The notes: a model not told the origin generated them from the sequence alone. DNA of 64,000 nucleotides from Deroplatys truncata (GCA_030765065.1 CM060985.1:6882001-6946000), one strand, 5' to 3'; numbered from the stretch's first letter, positions 11,641-21,879 are shown. Translations and numbers: made by a program.

Positions 11641-12003
11641 AGATAGATAATCAGCAACTAAGAGAACTGAATATGTTTACAAGCTACCATATGCATGCGG
11701 CAGCAGTGTCAACATTTTTAATAACACTCCTGTAAGAAAGTTTTGCTGTATTTTGTAATCAAGTTTGTTAGCCTGACTTGTTAAATAATTGCACAAGGAG
11801 AGAAAATAGCTAATATTAACAGCTCAGAAGATTATTTTTCTCGATATCTTTTCCAAAAAGATTAAGTCTTTCTCTATGGGACCAAACAGTTACTCGACCA
11901 TTCTGATTGCTCCAGCACTATTGCAGGGGGGTTTCACATCCTTATGTTATAATTATAAGGGATTGGAACGTCAAGTAAATCAGATACTGTAACTAAACGT
12001 CAC

Positions 12004-12311
12004 CTTATTTTGTTTTCCAAAGGTTTCTGATGAATGTCCTTGATGCAGAACTCTAAGACATCGAACAGCACCAACATGATGTCTAGGTAAGTGGATAACG
12101 CAGTTTCGGTGCCTGCATGCTCTGACTTGAGGTACATCTCCAACAAGTCCACCACACGTATTCGGAAGTGCATCAGAACTCGTTCATCCTTGGGCTGTTT
12201 CCTACTCTTCTCATCTTTCTTGGTCTTCTTCAGCATGCTGAATGCCTGAGATAAGGCCTCGTCCAGACGTCTTCCTTCCTCCTCGTCCATTTCATCTATG
12301 TCCACAGATTC
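12004..12311 (-). CDS. MYBBP1A: MYBBP1A exon, helical region after the acidic segment
   Basis: It follows a CCTTGCAG acceptor and encodes about 102 codons: ESVDIDEMDEEEGRRLDEAL, a short charged segment (KKTKKDEKSRKQ), then RVLMHFRIRVVDLLEMYLKS. The DEALSQAF...FRIRVVDLLE layout matches the part of MYBBP1A where, after the acidic stretch, ARM repeats resume. It ends in phase 2 at ATAAG before GTGACG. The next exon (4733-4984) opens with the one base required. The upstream intron is only 75 bp, the shortest in the gene. Confidence 0.9.
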
Positions 12312-12386
12312 CTGCAAGGATAACCATGATAAATGTCAGCACAAGGTCTCGTTGACAGGCAGCACAATGATTGCTGTGTTACTTAC

Positions 12387-12557
12387 TGTGTCAGTGAGGG
12401 GCGCTGCGGTACCAAGAGCATCTCGTACAGCCATGCGCAGCTTGTCATTCACCGTGTCATCCTCTAGGTCAGACACTGCACTGTCACTTGGCGATTCTGA
12501 TGATCTATCATCATCACTGCCACCTAAAGGGTTCTCTTCTGCATTGGGATCCAGTAC
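12387..12557 (-). CDS. MYBBP1A: MYBBP1A exon, acidic region
   Basis: It follows a TTTTGTAG acceptor and encodes 57 codons: VLDPNAEENPLGG followed by a serine/aspartate-rich tract (SDDD, SDLEDDTVND) and KLRMAVRDALG. Acidic, probably disordered, as in the central part of vertebrate MYBBP1A after the CPHL helical block. It starts and ends in phase 0 (donor GTAAGT). Neighbouring introns are 75 bp (downstream) and about 1.3 kb (upstream). Confidence 0.88.
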
Positions 12558-12659
12558 CTACAAAATATAACGTCTCATATTCAGCTTCCTTCCACTCAAA
12601 CACCAGAAATACATGTTTTGAAGTCCCTTGGATTACTAATTGTGCACATGCAGGTCTGG

Positions 12660-13340
12660 AACAGATATAAATAAACACCGAAACTTCGTATTTAGGTTCA
12701 GCACTTTCCAAAGATGCAAAATGAATATTTTAAAGGAAATCCCCCCCATTCCAAAGTACCCTTTACATGGAACATTTTTTGAAACTTTTATATTTTCTAA
12801 AAAATTGCTGTTTAATGATTTTGATTAAAATACCATATATTAAAGATATTTACATCACAAATAAAATGTATATGTTGAATTTTTAGAAATAGCCTGTGAA
12901 GTCCTCTTCATTCTGAAGGAATTTTGTATAATCCTGTATAACTGGTACACGTTAAGGAATAAATGAAAATACAGTGTACAAAGTATACAATTTATTCAAA
13001 TTAACTTTTTTTCTGGCATCAGCCATTTCCAAGATATTGATTATTAATGGTTCGAATTGCACATTACTTTGTTGTTCTTTGAAAGTCCTGGACATCCAGT
13101 TGTTTCTCGTGATGTCATGGAAACAGTGTGGAATTTAAGACCAGCATATAGCATCAGTTGTTAAACATTTGACTATCGCTATTCTCTTTGTATCTATAAC
13201 GAAATGTGTAATGTAGCTGTTTCTGTAAAGGTTTATCTTGATTAAAATGTAGTAGATAGAAAAGTAAGCTTCAGTAAGAATAGTTTGTATACCTGCTACA
13301 GGGTACAGAAAGTCATGTGAATGTAACACATCAGACTTAC
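12660..13340 (+). repeat. unclassified 0.8-kb family, 5'-truncated copy
   Basis: It matches 3990-4643 in order: TTTAGGTTCAGCACTTTCC, CCCCATTCCAAAGTACCC, ATATTAAAGATATTTACATC, GTCCTCTTCATTCTGAAGG, GCATCAGCCATTTCCAAGAT and the terminal ACACATCAGACTTA. A second, more diverged partial copy follows at about 13380-13700. Confidence 0.7.
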
Positions 13341-13379
13341 TTATTTGGAAAAGCTACAATTGGTTTGTCTACTGAAATT

Positions 13380-13740
13380 TGTTCCCTGCTACAAAGTTGG
13401 TCCACACTTTTCATTATTTTCTCAAAAACTGCTAATGATTTTTAATAAAATACGGTTAGTTTAAGGTATTTGCCTGTGAGGTCCTCTTCATTCTGAATGA
13501 CTTTTATATAATTGGTAAACCATAAGAGATAGACAAAATCTTACAACACAAAAATGTAGGTCTCATTAAATCCAACAATTTATGCCAAATAGACGTTTTC
13601 TTGTGTTAACCTTATCCGAGACATTTTTTGTTATTGCTTTGCATTCTAAAGATTTATACTTTTTTCAAGTGGTAAGTTGCTATTCTTTTTTTTTTCTCTC
13701 ATGGTTATACAAAGAGCATGGAATTACAAAGGTATATAAA
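13380..13740 (+). repeat. unclassified 0.8-kb family, partial diverged copy
   Basis: GAGGTCCTCTTCATTCTGAA, an internal CTTTTATATAATTGGTAA and CCTTATCCGAGACATTTTT resemble the central part of the family. No target duplication was found between it and the preceding copy. Confidence 0.5.
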
Positions 13741-13840
13741 ATCTATTACTTTCTTCTTATGTGTAATGAAAGTTTATCTGTGTGAACAACAAGTAGACAG
13801 AAGAATAGGCTTTTGTAGAAGAGTGAGTGAGTGTGGGTAC

Positions 13841-14041
13841 CTGCAGAATCTGCTTCACGGCCGGCTCTGTCAGATGAGGACACAGATGGAAGAAGAACAT
13901 GTCAACCATATTTTTTGGGATGCTGGAGGTGCCAGACAACAGAGATAGAATGAGGTCCACTGAGACCTCAACCCAGCCTGGGTCATCACCATCAGCATCC
14001 TTCCTCTCCAGTTGGAAATGTTGGTAACAGCTGTACAGTTC
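13841..14041 (-). CDS. MYBBP1A: MYBBP1A exon, DPGWVEV block
   Basis: It follows a CTGTTGCAG acceptor and encodes 67 codons: ELYSCYQHFQLERK, then DPGWVEVSVDLILSLLSG, NMVDMFFFHLCPHLTEPAV and KQILQ. This is the most diagnostic block of the gene, since vertebrate MYBBP1A carries a nearly identical D/EPGW-E--V--LLSLL and CPHLT pattern. Phase is 0 on both sides, joining LATDALN from 21226-21397 to ELYSC here and KQILQ to VLDPN from 12387-12557. The donor is GTACCC. Confidence 0.92.
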
Positions 14042-14221
14042 CTGCAACAGTACACAGTTGTTACCCCTGATTGCATTCATCCTTTTATACAGTTGCAGGT
14101 GTTCAAAATGTCACCAGTCATTGTATTAATACAGTAATTACAACAGCATTTAATTGTTACGTTTTTAGTTATTATTAATTATCAGATCTTACCTTAACAT
14201 TTAACGTGAAATTTGAAATAC

Positions 14222-14620
14222 TCTAGATTTTCTCGAGCTTCCAGGTGTAGAGTTGGTTAGAAACCGTTGTATCTGGAACATACATTGTTCCCTTCTTCAG
14301 GGTAGCTGAATGATAGTCCTCCTGTGGAGCTAAGTTGGGTACACTGAGCTGGGAAAAAGCTCAGACACAGAAAATTGTTTACTTAAGTAGCTGTCTGATG
14401 GTTTTTATACAATTTTTAGGTCAGTTTCCAGGCTGTAGTACAGAATCTCAGATGAGATGGCTAAAGCTTCCTTCAGCTGCACACTTGCTCCGAAACAGTG
14501 TTCTGCTGACCTGAGTGCATCTGACGTGTTCAGCAATCCTGATGGATACTGTTCTTCTGGTTTGGCCTATGTAGGCAGCGCTGCATTCTTAAGGGATATG
14601 GTGCTCTCAATTCAAGGTTG
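14222..14620 (-). mobile_element. Penelope-like element end, minus-strand half of an inverted pair
   Basis: On the minus strand the text reads AAYIGQTRRTVSIRIAEHVR, a GIY-YIG endonuclease motif, followed after frame changes by EHCFGASVQLKEALAI and a 3' region with CCTGAAGAAGGGAAC near 14300. It abuts at about 14620 a second PLE piece running the opposite way, so the two 3' ends face outward. Confidence 0.65.
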
Positions 14621-15335
14621 TCTTTGACCGGTCATGCAGACCTCTATCTCAACACCAACAGCTTCCATCACAAGTCTCACCCACAAAGCAGTCGCCATCT
14701 AAAAGAAGAGTTACACTTTCTGGCAGAACAGCTATGCAATAGACATCAAAGCCTCATAAAAAAACAGCATATGACTCAGTACAGAAAAACTAACCACTTC
14801 AGTTGTATTACTTTTACTGGCAACTTATCAAATCGTTAGCTAAACACAATATCAAGACAATCCAGTTCAGAAATCTTATCAGACCAGTCAAAGACTGCGG
14901 CGCTGCCTACCAGAAGAACAAGTACTGCTGAGCACAACACAAGTTTACGTCTTATGCAGCCAGAAAAATCAGGTCAGCAGAACACTGTTTCGGACAAGAC
15001 CACATGGTCAACTTTGGTGGAACAGCTGTATTAGCCAAGTGAGCAGTTACTAGCAATGGAGGATGAGGGAAGCTTTGTCCGAGTGAGGTACCTGAATCGA
15101 GATTACAGACTACAGCTCAGCACGACCTTAAACTAGCACAGAAAGAGAAAATCATCACATCAGACAGTTACTTGACTAAACGATTTTCTGTGCTCTTTAC
15201 CACCCAGTGTACCTGACTTAGCTCCACAGCCTGAAGATGGGAACGCTCTACGTCCCCGCTCTACACCTGGCTGGAATCTACAGTATTCACAATGCCTGCC
15301 AGGAAAGCTTCAGCTCATATTTTAGAATTTTTGGT
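14620..15335 (+). mobile_element. Penelope-like element, plus-strand half of an inverted pair
   Basis: It begins with TDLYLNTNSFHHKSH-type text (the reverse transcriptase thumb of PLEs; compare the YRKPTHTDLYL motif), continues through a heavily broken endonuclease region, and ends with GCCTGAAGATGGGAACG near 15230, the counterpart of the motif at 14300 in the opposite strand. It is multiply frameshifted. Confidence 0.6.
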
Positions 15336-15789
15336 GTAAGTGTACAGAAGTCCTATTAAAACATAACTATAAGCTGTTCTTTATTATTATTACAGTAGAG
15401 TAATTTGCACAGTTTATGCTTAATTTAACACTTCAGGTTACAGATAATCAGTGGTTATGACGACAGTGAAGAAAAGAATATTACAGAGCAGTATATAAAA
15501 CTCATAATAGTGCATCTTTCATATGAACCGGTGCCAAACATGGATCAAATGTTATAGCAGCACATCTTGGTAACCAGCATTCCTTACTCCGCCGCTACAC
15601 TAATGCTATGAACAATAATTTTGTATTTTAACAAAGCACACACACATTGTTGATTGAGGACTAAAATGACAAGATAATTAACTTCATTTGCCTCCCCCCA
15701 GATGTAGAAAGTCTGACTTCCAAGTTGTGGTCGAGTAATTTGTTAGCAGGTTTTGTAACATATCACAGAAACTCAATGACTGCTGAATA

Positions 15790-16120
15790 TGAAGTTGAGG
15801 GTGGTTTGAAAACTATTTTTATTTCTCAATGTAGTGTCCATCAACATTAACTATATCAAGGAAATCTTTCAGCTTAGGGAAGACGGTGTTGCAACAATTC
15901 GTACCTCAGTTCATCAATTTTTGCCATGTGTGGGCATGCACTGTCCTCGTGGAAGACGACTTCCTGGCTTTATTTTTTCTTTTTGCATATGTTTTGCTGT
16001 AGTTGGTCCATAGTGTTCTCCCGCGGGAAGAATCCTTTGCTTTCTCTGGAGATGGACAATGACTGTTGCTGTTTTGTCTGTGGGTTATAGTAGTGGACCC
16101 ATACGTTGCTCAGACATTTG
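15790..16120 (-). mobile_element. mariner-like transposase relic, internally deleted
   Basis: Minus-strand text includes TYGSTTITHRQN near 16100 (as in mariner TRIxHYTPETK), VHAHTWQKLMN near 15930 and FPKLKDFLDIVNVDGHYIEK near 15850, matching the middle and C-terminal end of mariner transposases in order but with large gaps. It lies in a MYBBP1A intron. Confidence 0.5.
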
Positions 16121-16164
16121 CACTTTAATGTGCTTTTGTTAACAGTAACCGCACCCACCTAGCA

Positions 16165-16300
16165 GATAACTTTTACTTTCTCTACTACATATAGTAAGTA
16201 GGGGAAGTATTATATTCCACCCAAAAATTTGATACCGAGATTTCACGGAAATACATGTTTTGAGACCCCCTGAATCCAAAAAAAAACGTCCATGTGTGTT
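16165..16300 (+). repeat. terminal fragment of the unclassified 0.8-kb family
   Basis: ACTTTTACTTTCTCTACTAC then TATAGTAAGTAGGGGAAG, followed by CCACCCAAAAATTTGATACC and ACATGTTTTGAGACC, also seen at 59492-59600. Confidence 0.65.
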
Positions 16301-17135
16301 CAATTTTTGAAGATTTAGAAGCTTGTAACAGTGATGTGTCATAATTTAAAATAGAGAGTTGAGGGTTGTTACACTACATCACTATGATATTCTTACTTGA
16401 ACGCGTTTCGGGAGACGGCTTGTTCCCATCGTCAGCATGTCCTCATCTGATTTTGCCGGTCATCGTCTGGGGGATGTGTGTGGTTAGTGGTGTTCTCTGG
16501 TGTTGGGCTGATGAACCTCCAAAGGCTGTTGGGTGGCGGCAGTTCGAAATTCATTAGGTGATTCCTGTGTTTGACAATATGTATTTTTCCCAGATGTCCA
16601 ATTCATTACTGCTGTTGATCGGTTTTAAGAGTTTTATGTTTGGAGTGATATCATGGTTTGAAGACCAGAAATGATGTGCTACTGCTGATTTATCTTGCTG
16701 CTTTTGGTAAATGCATCTCATATGCTCTTTAAGTCTTATTTCAAGATTTCTTTTTGTTCTTCCTATATATACCAGGTTACATTCATTACAATCAATTTGA
16801 TATATACCAGCTGATTTATCGTTGGGGATAGGATCTTTTGTTCTGTTGCATAGTAGTTTCTGTATGTTGTGGTTATTCTGTGGAGACAGTGATGTTGTAT
16901 TTTTTGAAAATCCTTTGAAATTTATGATGTGTCCAAGGGTGATAAGTGAATTTTCTATATGCTTGTGGTTTTTGTTGTCTGAGTAACGTAGTCATTTGTT
17001 GGATGTATTTCTGTCCTTCAAACCTTTTTATCTTCTTATCTATTGTTTTTTTCTGGTATCCATTCATAGTGGCTATGTTGATAATGTGTTGGTATTCTTT
17101 CTGGTATTCCTCTTTCTCCATTGGTATATGTACTA
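16300..17135 (-). mobile_element. Penelope-like element, endonuclease half, lineage 1
   Basis: The minus strand from 17121 reads PWTHHKFQRIFKKYNITV, then after a stop GIYQIDCNECNLVYIGRTKR with LEIRLKEHMRC, a clear GIY-YIG endonuclease, then SAVAHHFW-type text and an ending MNFELPPPNSLWRFISP near 16530. The 3' region has a hammerhead-like motif (16400-16435) and a terminal part ending near 16300 in AGCTTCTAAATCTTC. The reverse transcriptase is missing and at least one stop interrupts the frame. Same terminal sequence as copies at 24329, 35436, 42905 and 47003. Confidence 0.85.
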
Positions 17136-17499
17136 ACCTGTTTGTAATACTAAAATTACAAAAAATGGAACCCCCCCCCCAAAAAAAAATCCATTGTTAT
17201 ACTAGACATAACACAGATTATTTTAGAAGAGGTTTCAACAAGAAAATATCTCAGAAAATTGTAAATGTCTAAGGTCTAATTTTCTACAATAAATTGCCCA
17301 CTGACACTAAACAACTAACTGGCGATAAAAATTAACGTTTTTTTCTTCTTAATAATAAATGTTAATATAGTTTAAATGAGTTGTAAATACTTTTCCTGTT
17401 AGTTTTTTATCTTAATTCTGTCTAGATCACATTGTTTATTTTATTTTAATTAGTCTATTCTTAAACTACTAACTGTGACAATGTCAGAAAATATTATTA

Positions 17500-18010
17500 T
17501 TTGGATGGTACTGAACCTAAATATCAAGCAACATTTATGCACCGATTCAAGAGAATATTTAACACAGTTTTAGCTAAAAAAACAAAATTCTGTCTAGGAA
17601 ACTTGTTGAATTCTAATAAAACGAACAAACCTCCAACAAAAGAAGCTCGAGTGTAAGACTGAAAGAACATTTTAGGAATATAAAATACAAACAAACAGAT
17701 AAATCTGCAGTAGTCAACCATTTCTGGGAAAACAACCACAACATACAGAACGAAACAAAAACACTAAAAACCATCAGAATTAGATCTTTATCCTGAAACA
17801 TGAGGAACTTGTAATGAATTTTGAAATTCCGACAGAGATAAATGCATGAAATTTTCACCACCAGAGGGAGCCCTTCGGTCAAAGGCAGCTGATGATGTAG
17901 GCAAGAGGCTACGAAAATGTTTCTGCATAATGTGGGCGTGAGAATGAAACCTGCTCTCAGTTGTATTAACTATGTTTGGTTTTTGAGTTATATGCGCTTT
18001 ATTTAGATTC
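17500..18010 (+). mobile_element. Penelope-like element end, lineage 4
   Basis: Plus-strand text gives SAVVNHFWENNHNIQNET near 17700 (out of the frame open elsewhere), then LVMNFEIPTEIN near 17815, the C-terminal region of a PLE endonuclease. A hammerhead-like motif follows at 17889-17921. The upstream part (17500-17640) is highly decayed. Confidence 0.6.
17889..17921 (+). ncRNA. hammerhead-like motif, PLE lineage 4
   Basis: CTGATGA, a single T, stem GTAG/CTAC around GCAAGAGG, then GAAAATGTTT. This is the same architecture as the other lineages including the extra T, although the stem III palindrome is imperfect here. Confidence 0.4.
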
Positions 18011-18870
18011 GGAAGTCTCAAAACAAGTATTTCTGTGTATGTTCATTAAAACTTGCTGCTACATGTACACACATCTATCCTATGTAATATTTAACTGAGA
18101 CAATTTGTATATACATAATTTCAAAAACCAATCTACAGATTTTTATAGTTCTTTCTGATGGACACAGGGCTATCAAACACCACCTAATTTCAAGTCTTAA
18201 ATTACTAAACATGGTTTACAAAGCATTTGCTGAGAAACAAAAGTATTTTATTCCAAGCATGTCACAACTTATCAATTGTTGCAAATGTGTGTGTGTGTGA
18301 AAACCTTGGATGTTAGCACCTTTGTACTTATGTTTGTTAGCAGCACTTGTTCAACTCATGCTTTATATTAACAACTGAGAAGATTAGTTTTAGCAGACTA
18401 TGCACTTGGCGGCCTGGGAGTGCAGATTCACCTCTATTGTTGTTTCTCTTGTATGTTATAAAGGGCCAAAGGTTTAACATTTCATCCACTACAATTATCT
18501 AAACAATTACTTGATCATTCTGACTAATGATTGTTCCACTGCCAAAGGGTACTTGAAGACTATGCAGCATTTGCAGAAGTTGTAAGACCACTGGGGGGAC
18601 GTTGAGGAAGTCAGACATTCTGCCAATGTTTCACATCCTTTTGCGTGAATATCAGGGAATGTTTAAAGTTATTAGAAATAGCTAGGGTTCTACGAAATTA
18701 CTACTATAAGGGGTAACCATACAAATGTTCTAGATCATTGTACAATTACAGGGGAAGGGGGGCTAAATGAAATTAATTCATTTGTCATTTGAGTTTAAAA
18801 ACATAACTGCAACATCCGTTTAACCCCTAGTAGTTAATATATTTCTTAAAATCATGCTGCAAAAATTAGC
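18010..18870. other. intronic stretch, nothing recognised
   Basis: AT-rich intron with a short (GT)n run at about 18287-18300. No coding segment or terminal repeat recognised. Confidence 0.45.
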
Positions 18871-18880
18871 AAACCTTTAA

Positions 18881-19262
18881 CCCTTTTGGGGATATGGACG
18901 TCATATGATGTCCACGTTAAAATGCAGGAGAAAGAATATGGACGTCAATAGACGTCCTGTGTATACATGCACTTAATGCTTATTTAACCCTAATTATTAT
19001 AATTTTTCTCTTTTAAAATAAATTTAAATAAATTCTATAAGATATCAAGGCTTACCTTTAAAGGTTTCTTCTTGAATGGTATACCTCAAAACATGGATAA
19101 ACAGACAAGGGCACATCCCATTCACGGCAAATCATATTGGTTTCCTTGCGAGCACCTTTTTTGCAACACACCAGACACTTTCGAAATGGTCGCGACTTTT
19201 TTGCGGTGTTTTCCTTCAAGTCTGAAGGGTGCAGGGGTTGTGGATTTCTTACCCCCAGTATA
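18881..19262 (-). mobile_element. piggyBac-like element, 3' end with cysteine-rich domain
   Basis: TTAA at 18877-18880 is followed by CCCTTTTGGGGATATGG and two inverted-repeat motifs, GGACGTCATATGATGTCC and GGACGTCAATAGACGTCC, as in subterminal binding sites. On the minus strand 19200-19060 reads CLVCCKKGARKETNMIC, then PLSVYPCFEVYHSRRN. These are the spaced cysteines and the C-terminal CFE-YH ending of piggyBac transposases. The rest of the element is absent, replaced at about 19290 by a PLE fragment. Confidence 0.7.
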
Positions 19263-19284
19263 AAGAGGCCACAGAATTTATTTA

Positions 19285-19475
19285 AAGGTGAGTCGGAATT
19301 GTTACACTAACATCACTTAAGTTTACTCACTTAACATGTTTCGGGAAATGGTTGTTCCCATCCTCAGAAGCTAATCCGACTGGCCCGTGTTGTTGGTGTT
19401 TCCGTTTTGTGGACTGGATACTGTGGTGGCATCTTGTGGTGGTGAAATGTACTTCCAGAGAGGATTTGGTGGCGG
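19285..19475 (-). mobile_element. Penelope-like 3' end, lineage 3 (minus)
   Basis: The reverse complement matches the 21500-21735 copy: a C-terminal PPPNPLWKYISPPQD peptide, then CTGAGGATGGGAAC, TTCCCGAAACATGTTAAGTG and a terminus CAATTCCGACTCACCTTTAAA. It is truncated at 19475, exactly where the exon-donor tandem array begins. Confidence 0.8.
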
Positions 19476-20157
19476 GGGTCCACCAGACCCATATCATTCT
19501 GTGAATGCCCTGATATTTACTCTAGTTGTAAAAGAAACGATGGTACACCACACTTACATTGAGAGCATGTCGCCAGTTTGGGGTCCACCAGACCCATTTC
19601 ATTCTGTGAATGCCCTGATATTTACTCTAGTTGTAAAAGAAACGATGGTACACCACACTTACATTGAGAGCATCCGTCGCCAACATGGGGTCCACCAGAC
19701 CCATATCATTCTGTGAATGCCCTGATATTTACTCTAGTTATAAAAGAAATGATGTTACACCACACTTACATTGAGAGCATCTGTCGCCAGTTTGGGGTCC
19801 AGCAGCCCCATATCATTCTGTGTATGCCCTGATATTTACTCTAGTTATAAAAGAAACGATGGTACACCACACTTACATTGAGAGCATGTCGCCAACTTGG
19901 GGTCCACCAGACCCATATCATTCTGTGAATGCCCTGATATTTACTCTAGTTATAAAAGAAACGATGGTACACTACACTTACATTGAGAGCATCTGTCGCC
20001 AACTTGGGGTCCACCAGACCCATATCATTCTGTGAATGCCCTGATATTTACTCTAGTTGTAAAAGAAACGATGGTACACCACACTTACATTAAGAGCATC
20101 TGTCGCCAACTTGGGGTCCACCAGACCCATATCATTCTGTGAATGCCCTGATATTTA
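19476..20157. repeat. tandem array of 105-107 bp units carrying an exon end and 5' splice site
   Basis: Seven units (anchor GGGTCCACCAGACCC at 19476, 19581, 19688, 19795, 19901, 20007 and 20114) read on the minus strand as ...GGTCTGGTGGACCCCAAG, TTGGCGACAGATGCTCTCAA, T|GTAAGTGTGGTG, then about 65 bp of intron. Two more units (about 21146 and the true exon at 21252) lie beyond an interruption at 20158-21076. The repeated exon part corresponds to the VDPKLATDALN end of MYBBP1A exon 21226-21397. Units differ at only a few positions. Confidence 0.92.
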
Positions 20158-20967
20158 AGGCTGGTTCACAACCAACGAGAACGGTAACCAGAACGAGAAC
20201 GGTAACCAGAACGAGAACGGGAAAGTTGAAATACATGTATTCAAATGGGAGTGTCCACAACCGACGGGAAGCCTTCCCGGGCCCCGGGAACGGGAAGAAG
20301 AGTTGCCCAACTTTTAACTTTCACGTTCTCGTTCCCGGGCACGGCATATTAGATACCTATTGTGCATATTAGACTCTTCACTCTAGAGGTTATTCTAAGC
20401 GGCCGTGACATGAAACAGCCACTAGTGCTCTCTATAGTCGCAAGCTGGAAACATGAAACTGGAAGGAATTAGTAGTAAATGTGCTTCCTAACCTCACCCC
20501 GGCACCCACGAATCTAATCAACGGTGGTTCCTCTGGTGAAGGAATCATTTGTAGTTTGTTTATATGCAACTCAAAACTGGTTATTACCTAAAAAACAATG
20601 GCAAAAGCTACAAAGAACAGCTAAAACCGGTGGAAATGAAAAAAAGAATAAACAATTTTAATGTATGCCATTAAATAGAGGAATGTAAGTTTGGCATAAG
20701 TAGAGGAATCGTAAATGTAATGAATATGCATTTAGATAATGTTTACTCTATCGAATTTTGACGTTGGCTTGGCTAAATTGGAAGTAGGTGAAAAAATGTC
20801 ATTGGTCAGTTAAAAACAAATGAAATCCCAATGCGCAAAATCGACTTTCACTTAGTGATCGATATGCATTCCCATTCTCGTTACCGGGCTGTTGTGAATC
20901 AAAATTTCTTGCTTCCCGTTCTCGTTTCCGTTCTGGTTACCGTTACCGGGTGGTTGTGAACCATCCT
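20158..20967. mobile_element. 810-bp non-autonomous DNA transposon with 6-bp target duplication
   Basis: The ends are AGGCTGGTTCACAACC (left) and its near inverse GGTTGTGAACCATCCT (right), flanked on both sides by TATTTA. The subterminal region has tandem CGAGAACGGTAACCAGAA units, mirrored on the right side as GTTCTGGTTACCGTTACCG, so the inverted repeat is long and internally repetitive. No transposase is encoded. A 6-bp duplication excludes Tc1/mariner, piggyBac and hAT; superfamily not assigned. It splits the exon-donor array. Confidence 0.8.
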
Positions 20968-21076
20968 TATTTATATAAGGTATAATAACCTAAAGGGGAA
21001 ATTTTTAGAGGGTTTAAGTAGTGATGTTCGGTTATCTACTTCAAGTGAGCGCATGTTATATAGATTTAACTCATTT
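20968..21076. other. unique stretch inside the interrupted array
   Basis: About 100 bp with no match to the array unit or to the adjacent transposon; the array resumes at 21077 with TACTCTAGTTG. Confidence 0.6.
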
Positions 21077-21225
21077 TGTACTCTAGTTGTAAAAGAAACG
21101 ATGGTACACCACACTTACATTGAGAGCATCTGTCGCCAACTTGGAGTCCACCAGACCCATATCATTCTGTGAATGCCCTGATATTTACTCTAGTTGTAAA
21201 AGCAATGATGATACACCACACTTAC
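21077..21225. repeat. proximal units of the exon-donor tandem array
   Basis: One full duplicated unit (GAGTCCACCAGACCC at about 21147) and the intronic part of the authentic unit, ending at the true donor at 21225. Confidence 0.85.
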
Positions 21226-21397
21226 ATTGAGAGCATCTGTTGCCAGTTTGGGGTCCACCAGAAGCTGCAGTCCCATGTATAATATCATTGTGTGAAACAC
21301 TCTGGTCAAGGACTGCTGCTTTGTTGCACTCTGCATTGTGTTGTCAGTTGACATCACCTGTTGCCAGGTGTCCATTGTTTCCTTCGTTAGGGATTGC
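21226..21397 (-). CDS. MYBBP1A: MYBBP1A exon with tandemly duplicated 3' end
   Basis: It follows a GTTGTTACAG acceptor; the first base completes an arginine codon split after 23477-23606. It encodes QSLTKETMDTWQQVMS, then TRVFHTMILYMGLQLLVDPK and LATDALN, 57 codons, ending in phase 0 before GTAAGTGTGG. The FHTMILYMGLQL helix matches the MYBBP1A block preceding the DPGWVEV exon. Its last ~35 bp plus donor are copied about eight times in the downstream intron (19476-21225). It lies between two outward-facing PLE 3' ends. Confidence 0.88.
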
Positions 21398-21494
21398 CTG
21401 TAACAACATTCATATTGTGGAATTCCTTTCCTTCATACTCTACTGTTTACAATCCTTACTTATTGAAATATTATCTAATTACGTATATATCACC

Positions 21495-21735
21495 ATTCTA
21501 AAACACAACACAAATCTAATGAATTTTGATTTGCCGCCACCAAATCCTCTCTGGAAGTACATTTCTCCACCACAAGATGCCACACAGGATCCAGTCCAAA
21601 AAACGGAAACACCAACAACACGGGCCAGTCGAATTAACCTTCTGAGGATGGGAACAACCGTTTCCCGAAACATGTTAAGTGAGTAAACTTAAGTGATGTT
21701 AGTGTAACAATTCCGACTCACCTTTAAATAAATAT
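21495..21735 (+). mobile_element. Penelope-like 3' end, lineage 3 (plus)
   Basis: It encodes the C-terminal peptide MNFDLPPPNPLWKYISPPQD followed by the hammerhead-like motif (21642-21680) and the terminus CAATTCCGACTCACCTTTAAA. It is 5'-truncated at about 21500. Together with 19285-19475 it brackets exon 21226-21397 in inverted orientation. Confidence 0.85.
21642..21680 (+). ncRNA. hammerhead-like motif, PLE lineage 3
   Basis: CTGAGGA, a T, stem GGGAA/TTCCC with loop CAACCGT, then GAA followed by the palindrome ACATGT and T. Three bases on each side (CTT with AAG) can pair as a short stem I. Confidence 0.5.
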
Positions 21736-21879
21736 TATCTAATTATTTGTGGTAATTTTATTTAAAAAAGATTAATGTTTGTACTATAAAACACATATAA
21801 GCACATGCAAGTATCTGTTTCAAAATTTGAACATTTTGGCACTTTGTTGTTAATATAGTAGAACTTTGAACTATCATTC

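Noticed and set aside
14290-14330. Hammerhead-like motif in the 14.2-kb PLE
   Set aside because: CTGAAGA and a stem are present but the GAAAC part is missing.
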